This document shows positions 24,851 through 34,962 of a DNA stretch of 64,000 nt, piece after piece. The stretch comes from Bacillus_AB infantis_B. GTDB lineage: Bacteria; Bacillota; Bacilli; Bacillales; Cytobacillaceae. A program made the position numbers and the translations under genes. The notes beneath the pieces were generated by a model, which saw nothing but the letters and a program-made list of their open reading frames with translations, was not told the origin of the DNA and did not search any database. Each line of letters begins with the position of its first letter. The stretch's first letter is position 1. The stretch spans positions 434,001 through 498,000 of the forward strand of contig NZ_VTER01000003.1 of assembly GCF_008180445.1 (NCBI RefSeq). Direction: 5' to 3'.

Positions 24851-27205
24851 ATGCTGACAATGTTAAAGAAATTTGGCGACACAAATGACCGCCGCTTGAA
24901 AAAATACAGGAAAATAGTCGAAGAGATAAACAGTTTGGAGCCTGGCTATCAGAAGCTCAGCGACCAGGAACTGCAAAATAAAACAACTGAATTTAAACAA
25001 CAGCTCTCCAGCGGGGAGAAACTTGAAAATATACGCCCTCATGCCTTTGCTGCAGTCAGGGAAGCTTCAAGAAGGGTGCTTGGGCTCAGGCATTATGATG
25101 TGCAGCTTATCGGCGGACTTGTACTGTCTGACGGCAATATTGCCGAAATGCCTACAGGTGAAGGAAAAACCCTGGTAGCATCCCTTCCTTCTTATCTGAG
25201 AGCTCTTGAAGGCAAAGGAGTCCATGTCATAACAGTTAATGACTATCTCGCTGCCAGGGACAGAAATCTTGTTGGAAAAATCCATGAATTTCTCGGTCTT
25301 ACTGTCGGCTTGAATGTACCTATGCTTTCCCCTGAAGAAAAAAAGGCTGCATACCAGGCGGATATCACTTATGGGATTGGCACGGAGTTCGGCTTTGATT
25401 ACCTGCGGGACAATATGGCAGCGTCGCTTTCCCAGAAAGTTCAGCGTCCGTATCATTATACAATTATAGATGAAGTGGACAGTGTCCTGATAGACGAAGC
25501 AAAAACACCGCTTATCGTAGCCGGAAAAATGGAATCGAGCTCAGAGCTTCATTATATTGGTTCAAGACTGGCGAAAAGATTCAAAGATGATGTGGATTAT
25601 ACATTTGATGTGGAGACGAAGGCGACAAGTTTAACTGAAGAGGGAATCGAAAAAGTTGAAAAAGCCTTTGGGATCGACAATCTTTACGAGCTGGAGCATC
25701 AGACGCTGTATCATTATATGATCCAGGCTGTCCGTGCCCGTGTGATGTTTGAAAAAGATGTTGACTACATCATTAAAGACGGGGAAATCAAGCTCGTTGA
25801 TATGTTTACAGGCCGGATCATGGACGGGCGGACATTAAGCGACGGACTCCATCAGGCATTGGAAGCAAAAGAGGGCCTTGAGATTACAGAAGAAAATAAA
25901 ACTCAGGCATCCATCACCATCCAGAATTATTTCAGGATGTATCCATTGCTTTCCGGTATGACCGGCACAGCTAAAACGGAAGAAAAAGAATTGATGGAAA
26001 TCTACGGGATGGACGTCATTCAGATTCCGACAAACAAACCGATCATCCGGGAAGATCTTTCAGACAAAGTATATAAAACAGCTGAACAGAAATATAAAGC
26101 AATGGTTGAAGAGGTTAAAGGGCGCCACAGCAAGGGGCAGCCTATCCTCATTGGAACAGCCTCAATCCTGCAGTCGGAAAAGGCTGCTGAGTACTTGAAA
26201 AAGGCCGGCCTTTCATTCGAACTCCTTAATGCCAAGACAGTGGAGCAGGAGGTCCGCCTTATTGAAATGGCCGGACAAAAAGGAAGAATAACAATTGCAA
26301 CCAATATGGCCGGCCGCGGAACGGACATCATGCTCGGTGAGGGAGTCCATGATCTTGGCGGACTTTTTGTACTGGGTACTGAAAAACATGAAAGCCGCAG
26401 GGTTGATAACCAGCTGAAAGGAAGATCGGGACGCCAGGGCGATCCCGGGAGCAGCCAATTCTTCATTTCGCTTGAAGACGATATGTTCAGGCGCTTTGCC
26501 AAAGAAGATGCGGAGAAGCTTCTTGCCTCTATCCAGGCTGACGGAACCGGGTTGATCCAAGGGAAGAAAATCCATGAATTCGTTGACCGGACTCAAAGGA
26601 TTGTGGAAGGATCCAACTATTCTATGCGGGAGTACAATCTGAAGCTTGATGATGTGATCAACGAGCAGCGCAATGTCATTTATCATCTACGGAATAAGGC
26701 ATTGAGCGATGATAATATTCTTCCTGTCATCCTGCCTATGGTCCAATCTGCCGCCGGTAAGCTTATTGCCCATTATGAAGAAGAGGGGATCCAGCAGGAG
26801 TCCTTGAATATAAAAGGACTGGCAGAAGAACTTAATATGCTGCTAGCGGGTGGATCGATAGACTTGAGTGATGACCAGTATGAGATCCTGGATATCAAAG
26901 AAATAGCCGGGCGCAAGATCAAGGACTATCTGGCCTATGCAGGTACACTTGGTGAAGATGAAATGCTGCAGAATGCCCTTAAGCACCTGCTTACTGCCAT
27001 CATAGACCGCAACTGGATTATTCACCTTGAAAATATGGCCAGGCTTAAAGAAGGAATAGGCATGAGGCATTACCAGCAGGAAGATCCTATGAGACTCTAT
27101 CAGAAGGAAGGCCTTGAGCTATTTGAAAGCACCTATTTCCTGATAGAAAAAGAAATCAGCCGAAAGCTGGCTGAGATCATCAGATCCATTAGCCAAGACT
27201 CATAA
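24851..27205 (+). CDS. secA2: Accessory Sec translocase ATPase SecA2
   Basis: A protein of 784 residues from MLTMLKKFGDTNDRRLKKYR. Walker A MPTGEGKTLVA, the VNDYLAARD motif, Walker B IIDEVDSVLIDEA, and the helicase motifs TNMAGRGTDIML and GRSGRQGDPGSSQFFISLED are intact. The C-terminal zinc-binding tail of housekeeping SecA is missing, and the protein ends IRSISQDS, as expected for SecA2. In B. anthracis SecA2 with SlaP exports S-layer proteins. slaP follows after 15 bp. AAGGAG lies 9 nt before the ATG; the frame extends upstream without a good start. Confidence 0.93.
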   Translation: MLTMLKKFGDTNDRRLKKYRKIVEEINSLEPGYQKLSDQELQNKTTEFKQQLSSGEKLENIRPHAFAAVREASRRVLGLRHYDVQLIGGLVLSDGNIAEMPTGEGKTLVASLPSYLRALEGKGVHVITVNDYLAARDRNLVGKIHEFLGLTVGLNVPMLSPEEKKAAYQADITYGIGTEFGFDYLRDNMAASLSQKVQRPYHYTIIDEVDSVLIDEAKTPLIVAGKMESSSELHYIGSRLAKRFKDDVDYTFDVETKATSLTEEGIEKVEKAFGIDNLYELEHQTLYHYMIQAVRARVMFEKDVDYIIKDGEIKLVDMFTGRIMDGRTLSDGLHQALEAKEGLEITEENKTQASITIQNYFRMYPLLSGMTGTAKTEEKELMEIYGMDVIQIPTNKPIIREDLSDKVYKTAEQKYKAMVEEVKGRHSKGQPILIGTASILQSEKAAEYLKKAGLSFELLNAKTVEQEVRLIEMAGQKGRITIATNMAGRGTDIMLGEGVHDLGGLFVLGTEKHESRRVDNQLKGRSGRQGDPGSSQFFISLEDDMFRRFAKEDAEKLLASIQADGTGLIQGKKIHEFVDRTQRIVEGSNYSMREYNLKLDDVINEQRNVIYHLRNKALSDDNILPVILPMVQSAAGKLIAHYEEEGIQQESLNIKGLAEELNMLLAGGSIDLSDDQYEILDIKEIAGRKIKDYLAYAGTLGEDEMLQNALKHLLTAIIDRNWIIHLENMARLKEGIGMRHYQQEDPMRLYQKEGLELFESTYFLIEKEISRKLAEIIRSISQDS

Positions 27206-27220
27206 ACGAGGAGACAAGCC

Positions 27221-28138
27221 ATGTTATCTTTCTTTAAAAAGAATAAACAGGAAAAGCCTGTCAAACAAGGCACTGACAGTACGATATCTTCAAAAGAATT
27301 ACTGAATGAGACAGGGAATGAAGCGGCTGCAGAAGAGGTGGAAACTGCTCTATCCCTCCACCCGGCCACAAATATTACAGCCGAGCAGCAGTATGTTTTA
27401 AGGTTCCTTAATAATGAACTGCCTCCACTTCTGCCGAATCAAATCTCCCTGGCAGGAATTGAGCTGCAGCAGGATGGCGGATCTGTGACAGTTGCCGCAT
27501 TTGTCCGCAGCAGCCTTTCAAAGGCGGTTGAGTTCAAGAAGACCCACTTATTGCTTGTGGGGCCAGATGAGGAAATTCTAGCACGGAAGGAATTTGATCT
27601 TACAGAAATAGGTGAAATACCTGCAAAAAGCAGCCGTCCGTGGAATTTTACTTTTAACAGTTCTGATTTACTGACAGATTCGATCCCTGCAGAAGGCTGG
27701 AAGCTTGCTTTTGAAATTCGGAATAATGAGGAGCACAGGCTGGACCTGGATGAGGCCTGGGAGAATAGCTTGAGCAGCAGCGACAAAGAAAAGCTTAAAA
27801 AGATGGTTGAGCAAATGGACCCGCCAAAGGTCGGGGAAATCAACTTTATGGGCATTCAGGCAAAAGTTGCTGACAATGAAGATCTGCAAGTCACACTCCT
27901 GATCCGGAATGGAAACGACCAGAATGTCATGCTTCAGCAGCTGCCGCTCCAGGTGGAAGACGCCACCTCCGAAGTAATTGCAAAAGGCGGCTTTCAGCTC
28001 GACAAGTTTGAACTCAAAGCCAATACAAGCAAACCATGGACATTTATTTTTCCGAAAAGCCTACTATTGAAAGAGAACCCTGATCTAAGCAGCTGGAAGG
28101 CTTATCCCCTTCAGCAGCAGGTTCAAACGGAAATTTAA
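27221..28138 (+). CDS. slaP: Accessory Sec system S-layer assembly protein SlaP
   Basis: A protein of 305 residues. The N-terminus is short and basic (MLSFFKKNKQEKPVKQG) without a signal peptide. Two similar SLAP domains follow (about 60-170 and 190-300), with related endings PAKSSRPWNFTFNSSDLL and ANTSKPWTFIFPKSLLL. SlaP works with SecA2 in S-layer protein secretion. It follows secA2 closely with its own ribosome site (GAGGAGA). Several SLH proteins lie in the next 15 kb as likely substrates. Confidence 0.88.
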   Translation: MLSFFKKNKQEKPVKQGTDSTISSKELLNETGNEAAAEEVETALSLHPATNITAEQQYVLRFLNNELPPLLPNQISLAGIELQQDGGSVTVAAFVRSSLSKAVEFKKTHLLLVGPDEEILARKEFDLTEIGEIPAKSSRPWNFTFNSSDLLTDSIPAEGWKLAFEIRNNEEHRLDLDEAWENSLSSSDKEKLKKMVEQMDPPKVGEINFMGIQAKVADNEDLQVTLLIRNGNDQNVMLQQLPLQVEDATSEVIAKGGFQLDKFELKANTSKPWTFIFPKSLLLKENPDLSSWKAYPLQQQVQTEI

Positions 28139-28154
28139 GGTAACCATAAGAAAA

Positions 28155-28191
28155 CCCTCCCTGCCTTCTTTCCCGGCCGGGAGGTTTTTTT
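28155..28191 (+). terminator. Terminator of secA2-slaP
   Basis: CCCTCCC pairs with GGGAGG around an internal GCC/GGC, followed by TTTTTTT on the plus strand. Confidence 0.85.
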
Positions 28192-28344
28192 CAGCTGACT
28201 GAAGAGAATGAGGTGACTATGGCATGTCCATCAGCACATTTATTGCTATATCCTCCACGGGATGATGGTCAGCATTCTGGCCGAAGATGTCAGGCTGCAG
28301 CTCTTAACCTTATGGTTTTTTTCACACGCATTTGTATTAAAAAA

Positions 28345-28436
28345 TATTCAAATAAAAGAAAATGAGCACCCATTTAAAATAGGTACTCATCCCCGGCCAC
28401 AACCATTTATAGTAGTTTACAAAACAGGTTTGTTAC
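28345..28436 (-). ncRNA. Candidate small RNA between slaP and the subtilase gene
   Basis: On the minus strand TTGTAT, 16 nt, TAAAAT (28443-28470) forms a promoter about 8 bp before 28436. A terminator hairpin ATGAGTACC/GGGTGCTCAT (28362-28390) with TTTTCTTTTATTT follows. The roughly 90-nt transcript has no convincing reading frame. The rest of the 478-bp gap holds the slaP and subtilase terminators and a minus-strand in-frame fragment ending QNADHHPVEDIAINVLMDMP near 28225, possibly a gene remnant. Confidence 0.4.
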
Positions 28437-28585
28437 ATATTTATTTTAACATATAACTTATCATATACAAGTTAAAATATGAAAATATTAGTCCTTATAC
28501 CATAAAAATGAAATAGGGCCGCAGCTGATGATTACTGGGATTTAACAAGATTTTCAAGTCCGTCTCCTCATGCGGGAAAGAATAA

Positions 28586-28612
28586 AGCGGCTTTGTTTCA
28601 AAGCCGCTTTCC
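28586..28612 (-). terminator. Terminator of the S8 protease gene
   Basis: AAAGCGGCTTTG and CAAAGCCGCTTT form a perfect stem around TTT, followed by a broken T-run on the minus strand, directly after the stop codon. Confidence 0.75.
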
Positions 28613-28617
28613 ATCAC

Positions 28618-31600
28618 TTATTTCAGATATACTTTCAGCTTATAAGGCTTAATGGTGGCCCCTCGGAAATAATCATTTACTTTGATTTGATAGGTTCCTT
28701 TTTTCAGGTTCACGCTTAGTACCTCTGCATCTCCCTCAGGATAAAAATCAGCAGATGATACCAGCTTTCCATTCTGATAAAGAGCAATTTTTCCGTCAGA
28801 TTCTATTCCGGTTTCCAGCTTGATTTTTCCGCTGCTGTCCTTTTTGAGGGTAAACTCATACCAGTCTTCATCTCCATTTGGCACGCCCGCATTCAAAAAT
28901 CCGCTGGCCTCCCACATATTGCCCTTTTGCTTCAGTTTAACCGGCTTAGAGGCAATATTGTTCCAGACCTTGTTTCCTGCATCTTCATCCTTCTTATTTG
29001 TCGAGGCCAATGTCAGCTTATACGGGACAAGGCTTAACGGAACAGCAGAATCTGTGAAGCTGGAGAGGGCCAGAATATAGTTCTTGCCTTTTTCCGCTTT
29101 AAAAGAACCAAACGTGTTTCCATAATCAATGCCTTTTTCGATATATTGGATATAATTATACTCTTCTTCATCCACTTTTCGGTTCTTATTCTTGTCTTCA
29201 ATGACTGCAACAAATCCATAGAAGCTGCCAAGCAGTTCCTTCGGATATTTCTTCAGGCTTGCCGGCACCTCTTCTTTTTCCAATGTGATTCCATAGATTT
29301 GTTCTGATTTGGATTGCAGATAGAATACATCCTGGTCACCCGGCATCGCAAAGTTGCCTTGGACCGTCATGCCAGGCAGATCTTTCACCTTTTCCATCTT
29401 ATCATTATCCTCATACTTATCCTGAGGATTTTTTACAATCAGCTTCGAAGTGAACTGGAATGGAGAAAAAGAAATCTGATTGCTATAGTAATTTGTATTC
29501 ACTTTAACCAGATAATTTTCACCTTTTTTCAAGCCGGTATACAGAGATTTATCTGTATCAATGAACATATTATAGCTGATATTTGATCCAATCTGATTCA
29601 GATACGTATGCTCTGTTCCTTCTTCATCCTTTTCCTTCACAACCTGATAGATTTCAAGCATCGGTATGTCAGTGCTGTTCAGCATACTAAACTGGTAAAT
29701 GCCTGTCTCTGACGGTTCGAGCTTAAACCAGTCTTCATCCTCGAACGTCTGCAGGTATCCTGAAGCCGTCCCCCCGATTTTATATGGCAGAGCCATCTCC
29801 TGTATTGCTGCCACATAATTTTCGTAAGAATCCTCTTCCGCTGCTGCACGGAAGATATTCCGTTTCTGTTCCAGTGTGCCCAAGCCGATGCTGGCAGATC
29901 CGACTTTCTCTTCAGTGCTTCCTTCATCATAGAATGGCAGGCCGTCTTCATCCGGAGGAAGAACTTTTCCTTCAATCTTCACTGAATACGGATAAATGGA
30001 AGATTCTATTTCATCATCCTCTTCGAACAGCTCATAGTTCATATAGTAATCATATATTCCATAGTAATTGCTTTTTTTGCTGGAAGTTTTGATTAGATAC
30101 TCCATGCCAGGATCCGCTGTAAAGGTAAGGACCTCGCCTTCACCGCGCCCTTTCGAATTGACATAATGCATAGGCTCAACAGGTTCCTCGCCTTCAAGGA
30201 GTTCATAGATATACTGTTCCTTCTCCTCCTCGCTCATCTCCCCCATATCCCCGGGGAAGATCATGTCAAGAGGATACACGCTGATGGTTGAGTCTATTCC
30301 GGCAACACCTGTCGACGTAATTTTAATCACCTGCTGCTCTTCCCCTTCAGCTTTGAAGCTTAAATAGTCATCATCTCCGTTTTCGCCTATGAAGGTCAGG
30401 CTTTTCTTGGAGTCATAAGGCAGAGTATCCACTTTTAATGGATTCGCCGCTGTCGACTCGTCCTCCGGAAGGACCGTAAGCTTTTCCACACTCAGCTCGT
30501 ATTGCGAAAGCTTTTTAGCCGAATCATCATAGCTTCCATTTGCATCTTTTACGCCAATTGCCACAGTTCCTGTGAAAGGCGCTTTTACCAGCTTTCCTTC
30601 CGTTTTATTTTCTCTTACTTTATTAACATCTATTATTTCTTTTCCGCCTTTTGGAGAATAGAAATGGATCATCATTTTATAATCATACTGGCTGGAACCG
30701 AGCAGGGAAGCCTGGATGTATTCTCCCTCTTTGACATTGAACTTGATCCACTTTTCTTCATTAGGCTTGGTTAAGGCCCCTTTTTTCACAATTTTTTTGC
30801 TGCTGTCTACGGTTTCTGCAGCCGTCTGTACTTCTTTTGGCGTTTTTGCTTTATTCACAATGGAAGGAACCTTCTTGATATCAAATTGAAGCGCCTTAAC
30901 CGGGTTGATTAGACCGCTTCCGAACTTAACATCGTAGCCTGCTGTTCCAAGATCATCGGCCGTGTGCTCCAGGATATATTCGACCTGGGACGGGGTGAGA
31001 TTTGGATGCTTGGACAAAAGAAGTGACGCAGCTGCAGCTACCATCGGTGAGGCCATTGATGTTCCGCTCAGCGTTCTGAAGGTTGACTTCTTCTCCGGCT
31101 CGTAGATGGTGCTGTATACATCAGCCCCAGGTGCAGCTACATCAATCGATGGGCCATAGGAAGAAAAATCTCCTATTTTTTTGTACTTATCTACGGCAGA
31201 TACGCTGATGACCCCTTCATAAGCCGCAGGGTAGCTGATGGTATCATCACCGGTATTCCCGGCAGCCGCTACAATGGTAATATTTTTTGCGAGAGCTTTT
31301 TTCACAGCCTCCTCAATGATTGGCGACTTCATCGGGCCGCCAAGGCTCATGTTGATCACTTTGGCACCACTTTTGACAGCCTGCATAATGCCCTGGGCAA
31401 TTGCATAGTCGGAAGCACCCCAGCCCCTGTCAAACACATCGATCGGCAGAATCTGGGCATTCGGATTTATCCCATATGCACCTATTCCATTATCTTTTTT
31501 GCCGGCAATGATCCCAGCAACATGTGTCCCGTGAAAATCTGGCATTCCCGGATTCATTGGATTGACCGTATTATAGCTTGACAGGAGCTGCCCCTTCAAA

Positions 31601-32130
31601 TCAGGATGGCTGCTGTCAACACCCTGGTCAATGACTGCTACCTTTACTTTATTTTTACCGGCAAGTTTCTGGGCTTTTTCTGCTTGAAGCATTGTTAAAT
31701 GATAAGACTCCCCAAGCTTAGGATCCTGAAGCCCGAGAGGCTTGTACATAACAGCAGGGCTGACCGACTGGACCTTGCTGTTTTTTTGATATTTGCCAAT
31801 CACTTCATGAAGCTTCTTTTTATCCTGAACCTTGACCACTGAATAGTTTAAATCAGCTATCTGTTTTATCACAATTGAACCCATCCGCTTGTGCTCTGCC
31901 GCTGAGATGGTTCCCTTATATTTAATAATAAGCGTATCTTCACTGACCAGCTGCTTTTCCCCGGCTTCCAGCTTGTCCTTAAGCAGTCGATGATCTTTCA
32001 AGCTTGAAGCGATGCTGACCTTTTGGCCCCCGTTAGATTCTGCAAGCACGTTAACCGGAGCAATAACTGCACCCGCCAGCAAACCTGCACTCAGCCCAAT
32101 CGAGGCAAAGCTTTTCTTCCATTCTCCCAT
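28618..32130 (-). CDS. Secreted S8 subtilisin-like serine protease, multidomain
   Basis: A protein of 1170 residues with a signal peptide (about 1-30, ending NVLA) and a prodomain (about 60-130). The catalytic domain has Asp168 in VAVIDQGVDSSHPDL, His200 in FHGTHVAGIIAG, oxyanion Asn291 in AAAGN, and Ser358 in SGTSMASP. The remaining ~750 residues hold several repeated beta domains of the pre-peptidase C-terminal type (patterns such as DEDWFKLEPSETGIYQFS, GDQDVFYLQSKSEQ, GDEDWYEFTLKKDSSGKI). It is exported and probably binds to the surface. Set in an S-layer island, it may process surface proteins; the substrate is unknown. No SLH or LPXTG anchor is visible. Confidence 0.9.
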   Translation of the reverse strand: MGEWKKSFASIGLSAGLLAGAVIAPVNVLAESNGGQKVSIASSLKDHRLLKDKLEAGEKQLVSEDTLIIKYKGTISAAEHKRMGSIVIKQIADLNYSVVKVQDKKKLHEVIGKYQKNSKVQSVSPAVMYKPLGLQDPKLGESYHLTMLQAEKAQKLAGKNKVKVAVIDQGVDSSHPDLKGQLLSSYNTVNPMNPGMPDFHGTHVAGIIAGKKDNGIGAYGINPNAQILPIDVFDRGWGASDYAIAQGIMQAVKSGAKVINMSLGGPMKSPIIEEAVKKALAKNITIVAAAGNTGDDTISYPAAYEGVISVSAVDKYKKIGDFSSYGPSIDVAAPGADVYSTIYEPEKKSTFRTLSGTSMASPMVAAAASLLLSKHPNLTPSQVEYILEHTADDLGTAGYDVKFGSGLINPVKALQFDIKKVPSIVNKAKTPKEVQTAAETVDSSKKIVKKGALTKPNEEKWIKFNVKEGEYIQASLLGSSQYDYKMMIHFYSPKGGKEIIDVNKVRENKTEGKLVKAPFTGTVAIGVKDANGSYDDSAKKLSQYELSVEKLTVLPEDESTAANPLKVDTLPYDSKKSLTFIGENGDDDYLSFKAEGEEQQVIKITSTGVAGIDSTISVYPLDMIFPGDMGEMSEEEKEQYIYELLEGEEPVEPMHYVNSKGRGEGEVLTFTADPGMEYLIKTSSKKSNYYGIYDYYMNYELFEEDDEIESSIYPYSVKIEGKVLPPDEDGLPFYDEGSTEEKVGSASIGLGTLEQKRNIFRAAAEEDSYENYVAAIQEMALPYKIGGTASGYLQTFEDEDWFKLEPSETGIYQFSMLNSTDIPMLEIYQVVKEKDEEGTEHTYLNQIGSNISYNMFIDTDKSLYTGLKKGENYLVKVNTNYYSNQISFSPFQFTSKLIVKNPQDKYEDNDKMEKVKDLPGMTVQGNFAMPGDQDVFYLQSKSEQIYGITLEKEEVPASLKKYPKELLGSFYGFVAVIEDKNKNRKVDEEEYNYIQYIEKGIDYGNTFGSFKAEKGKNYILALSSFTDSAVPLSLVPYKLTLASTNKKDEDAGNKVWNNIASKPVKLKQKGNMWEASGFLNAGVPNGDEDWYEFTLKKDSSGKIKLETGIESDGKIALYQNGKLVSSADFYPEGDAEVLSVNLKKGTYQIKVNDYFRGATIKPYKLKVYLK

Positions 32131-32391
32131 AACTCTTCCCCCTAATAGCTTCTGATTTCTTCTAAACTCTCAACCCTGAATCTGCGCAAAACAGGAATAC
32201 AAGATTCTTATAAAAAGCTTCATCAGCAGTAAACTGCACAATAGTAAATATATACATACTAAACCAATATATTCCTACTATATAGACGGATGGAAATGAA
32301 AAATGTTTCATTTTAAAAATTTTGTTATCAGAGAATGGATAGTGAGCGCCGGGCTGCTTTGTTCCGCTCTGCACTTAATAGTATTTCCTAA

Positions 32392-32424
32392 AAAAAAGAA
32401 GCACCCAAAATGGATGCCTTCTTA
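32392..32424 (-). terminator. Terminator of the patA/patB-like operon
   Basis: On the minus strand GAAGGCATCC and GGGTGCTTC pair around ATTTT and are followed by TTTTTTTT. The stem starts at the stop codon of the SGNH-like gene. Confidence 0.75.
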
Positions 32425-33510
32425 TTTATTCATAGCCGTTTCACTGCTATTTTCTTTCAGCTGTGCATATTTGAAATTTTTGATCTGCTCTCTCATATTG
32501 CTGATTTTCTGGTCGTATACTGCCATAGTTTTAATGCTGTTCCCTTTGCTCATTTCATCAAGCATCCAATCGTTTACATAGGGAAAGTAATGCGATCTGT
32601 CCATATAATTGGACACATTGAAGGTTATCTCTGATTCATCCTGGAAATCATAAACTTCCACATTTCCTAAAGAATCAAGTTCTTTAAAGATATCCTTCTT
32701 GACCTGAAGCCTGTCTGCTGTAATAACCGGCTTCCCTTCATCTACAACCACATGCCGTGTGATTGGATATGGTGTATAAAAAAAGGTGAATTCTATATCC
32801 GGATGCTTCTTAGCCATGTACAGCATGTTGGCGCGGAAGCTTTCCAAATAACTCTCTCTATTATGAGAAGCGGCCGGCGGAGCGGAGATGCCCTCAAGCT
32901 GTTCTTTCATCCCGCTGACCGTCAGAGGAGGTTTCTTTTCACCAAATTTGTAATAAGACCGCGGATCTGCATCCATATTTACTGCCTCTTGATTATGGTA
33001 CTGATAGTCAATTTTCTTTAAGGCATCATAGCTGAGCAGGTACGGCAGATCATTCAAAATATTTCTGTCATAAAGGTATTCAGGAAAAGTAACATCCTTC
33101 CTGTCAGGTTCTCCTGCCAGGGAGTCATAATTTATTTCCCAATAGATCCTCTTTATATCCTTTGACTTGACGGCCAGTTCCGCAGCTTTCCTTTGTTCAA
33201 GAGCCGATGATCCCGAGATTGAAGCATTGAAGGAGGCAGCATCAAGCTTCCTGTCGATGCTTTCCTCCTTGAAATTATGCGCCATTGAGGTACCGATAAA
33301 CACAGTATCATAATCGAGATTGCGGATCATCCCTGCCATTTGGTATCTCATATTAAAATTTTTAATGAATGTACGTTTATAGATGCCTTCTTTGTGGTAG
33401 TAGACATAAGGATCTGATACATACACCAGTCCCATCAGAATGACAGCCAGGACAATAAATATAAGAGAGAAACCTGTTATAAATCGCTTATACGACATTT
33501 CCACTGTCAC
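32422..33510 (-). CDS. SGNH-like membrane-anchored O-acetyltransferase (PatB-like)
   Basis: A protein of 362 residues with one N-terminal membrane span (about 11-31). The SGNH block I is VFIGTSMAHNF with Ser near residue 75; the catalytic Asp/His pair fits NYMDRSHYFPYVNDWM near 300. Such proteins work with an MBOAT partner to acetylate wall polysaccharide; PatB in B. anthracis acts on the secondary wall polymer. The MBOAT gene lies 6 bp upstream. The first codon is a GTG too close to AAGGAG; a second GTG at 33504 has better spacing (8 nt). It resembles AlgX/DltD-type folds too, so the polymer is inferred. Confidence 0.72.
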   Translation of the reverse strand: MTVEMSYKRFITGFSLIFIVLAVILMGLVYVSDPYVYYHKEGIYKRTFIKNFNMRYQMAGMIRNLDYDTVFIGTSMAHNFKEESIDRKLDAASFNASISGSSALEQRKAAELAVKSKDIKRIYWEINYDSLAGEPDRKDVTFPEYLYDRNILNDLPYLLSYDALKKIDYQYHNQEAVNMDADPRSYYKFGEKKPPLTVSGMKEQLEGISAPPAASHNRESYLESFRANMLYMAKKHPDIEFTFFYTPYPITRHVVVDEGKPVITADRLQVKKDIFKELDSLGNVEVYDFQDESEITFNVSNYMDRSHYFPYVNDWMLDEMSKGNSIKTMAVYDQKISNMREQIKNFKYAQLKENSSETAMNK

Positions 33511-33516
33511 TGCTCC

Positions 33517-34962
33517 TTAAAAGTTGAAATATAGGAATTCAGAGATTTTGCCGAGCTGAAGGATCGACACAATTGAAATGATGGCCAGAAAAACCATATT
33601 GTACGCTGAAGGCTTGAATCTATGCATCATTTCAAAGGAATTATGTCTTAAAGTCACAATGAATAAGGCCAATATAATCATAATGATGCTCGGTAACGTG
33701 TAAAACATAGCCCTGTCAGGCATAAGGTTCAGCCCTGTTAACGGCTCGAGCACTGCTGCTGCTCTTGTCGGCAGCTCAAAATTGATGAACCCAAACATGA
33801 TTTTCAGCATAAGGACAGCCTGAGCAAAGCTTTCAGCCCGGAAAAATACCCAGGCCATATTGACAAAATTGAAGGTGATAAACCAGGCGATGATTGCCGG
33901 CATCTTGAAGCCCTTCCTGCTCCACCACCTGTATACCACAGAGGCAGCCCCGTGAAGGAATCCCCAAAAGATGAACGTCCACCCTGCCCCATGCCAAAAA
34001 CCGCTCACTAAAAAGATGATCATAATATTGATATAAGTCCGGAACGGCCCTTTTCTATTCCCGCCAAGCGGAAAGTAGATATAGTGCGTCAGGAAACGCC
34101 CCAGCGTCATATGCCATCTCCGCCAAAAATCCTGGATATTTAGAGATTTATACGGAGAATTGAAATTGATTGGGAGCCTGATATTGAAAAGCAGGGCAGC
34201 ACCCGCAGCCATATCGCAATAGCCGCTGAAGTCAAAATAAAGCTGGAACGTATAAGATAAAGAGACGATCCATGACTCCGCAAAATTCAATTCGGCAATC
34301 CTGCTGTAGCCATCATTGGCCCATACTGAAAAAGAATCGGCAATCATGACTTTTTTGAATAGTCCAATCCCGAAAATAAAAAGGCCAAGTGCTATATTCT
34401 TCGCCTGAAGGCGGCCGCTTCCCTCTTTATGGAACTCTGACATAATTTCACTGTGGTGCACAATCGGACCGGCAATCAGCTGCGGGAAAAAGCTCACAAA
34501 AACCATATATTCATGCAGCTTATAGCCCTTCGTTTCATAGCGGTAGCTGTCAACCAGATAGGCGATCTGCTGAAAGGTAAAAAAGCTTATGGCAAGCGGA
34601 AGAGCCAGATGAAGCAGCTGGAATGCATTTCCTGCAAATGTATTGAGAGAGGAAAGGAAGAAGTCTGTGTATTTAAAATAGCCGAGCAGGCCGGCATTGA
34701 ATACAATTCCCAGGGTCAATACAATCTTTCTTTTCTTAATCTCTTCCATTCCCCCAAGACAGGTCCCTATTGCAAAGTTAACCAGCATGGATATCAAAAT
34801 CAGCGGCAGATAGCTTATGTTCCACCAGGCATAGAAAAACAGGGAAGCTGCGACAATCCACAACTTGGCCGCCGTCCCTTGCTTCATATAGTGAAGAAAA
34901 AAATATCCCAAAAAAGCAATTGGCAAAAAATAAAAAATGAATTCATAAGAATTGAAAAGCAA
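33517..34962 (-). CDS. MBOAT family O-acyltransferase (PatA/AlgI/DltB-like)
   Basis: A polytopic protein of 481 residues starting MLFNSYEFIFYFLPIAF. MBOAT signatures include QLIAGPIVHHSEI, DFSGYCDMAAGAALLFNI, FWRRWHMTLGRFLTHYIYFP and the catalytic His in FLVSGFWHGAGWTFIFWG. It transfers acyl groups across the membrane to an extracellular acceptor, with the SGNH partner downstream. In an island with secA2, slaP and SLH genes, acetylation of the SLH-binding wall polymer is the likely task. Alginate and teichoic-acid acylation have related enzymes, so the assignment is by context. Confidence 0.85.
   Translation of the reverse strand: MLFNSYEFIFYFLPIAFLGYFFLHYMKQGTAAKLWIVAASLFFYAWWNISYLPLILISMLVNFAIGTCLGGMEEIKKRKIVLTLGIVFNAGLLGYFKYTDFFLSSLNTFAGNAFQLLHLALPLAISFFTFQQIAYLVDSYRYETKGYKLHEYMVFVSFFPQLIAGPIVHHSEIMSEFHKEGSGRLQAKNIALGLFIFGIGLFKKVMIADSFSVWANDGYSRIAELNFAESWIVSLSYTFQLYFDFSGYCDMAAGAALLFNIRLPINFNSPYKSLNIQDFWRRWHMTLGRFLTHYIYFPLGGNRKGPFRTYINIMIIFLVSGFWHGAGWTFIFWGFLHGAASVVYRWWSRKGFKMPAIIAWFITFNFVNMAWVFFRAESFAQAVLMLKIMFGFINFELPTRAAAVLEPLTGLNLMPDRAMFYTLPSIIMIILALFIVTLRHNSFEMMHRFKPSAYNMVFLAIISIVSILQLGKISEFLYFNF

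Noticed and set aside
24588..24884. Minus-strand frame upstream of secA2
   Set aside because: It overlaps the secA2 promoter and start and has no ribosome site.
28215..28380. Plus-strand frame with GAGGTGACTATGG start after slaP
   Set aside because: The peptide is Cys/His/Pro-rich without pattern and ends in A-rich DNA; a minus-strand remnant gives a more protein-like reading.
32303..32581. Plus-strand hydrophobic frame beside the patB-like gene
   Set aside because: It runs through the operon terminator and antisense to the SGNH gene. The apparent membrane spans come from antisense of helical codons.
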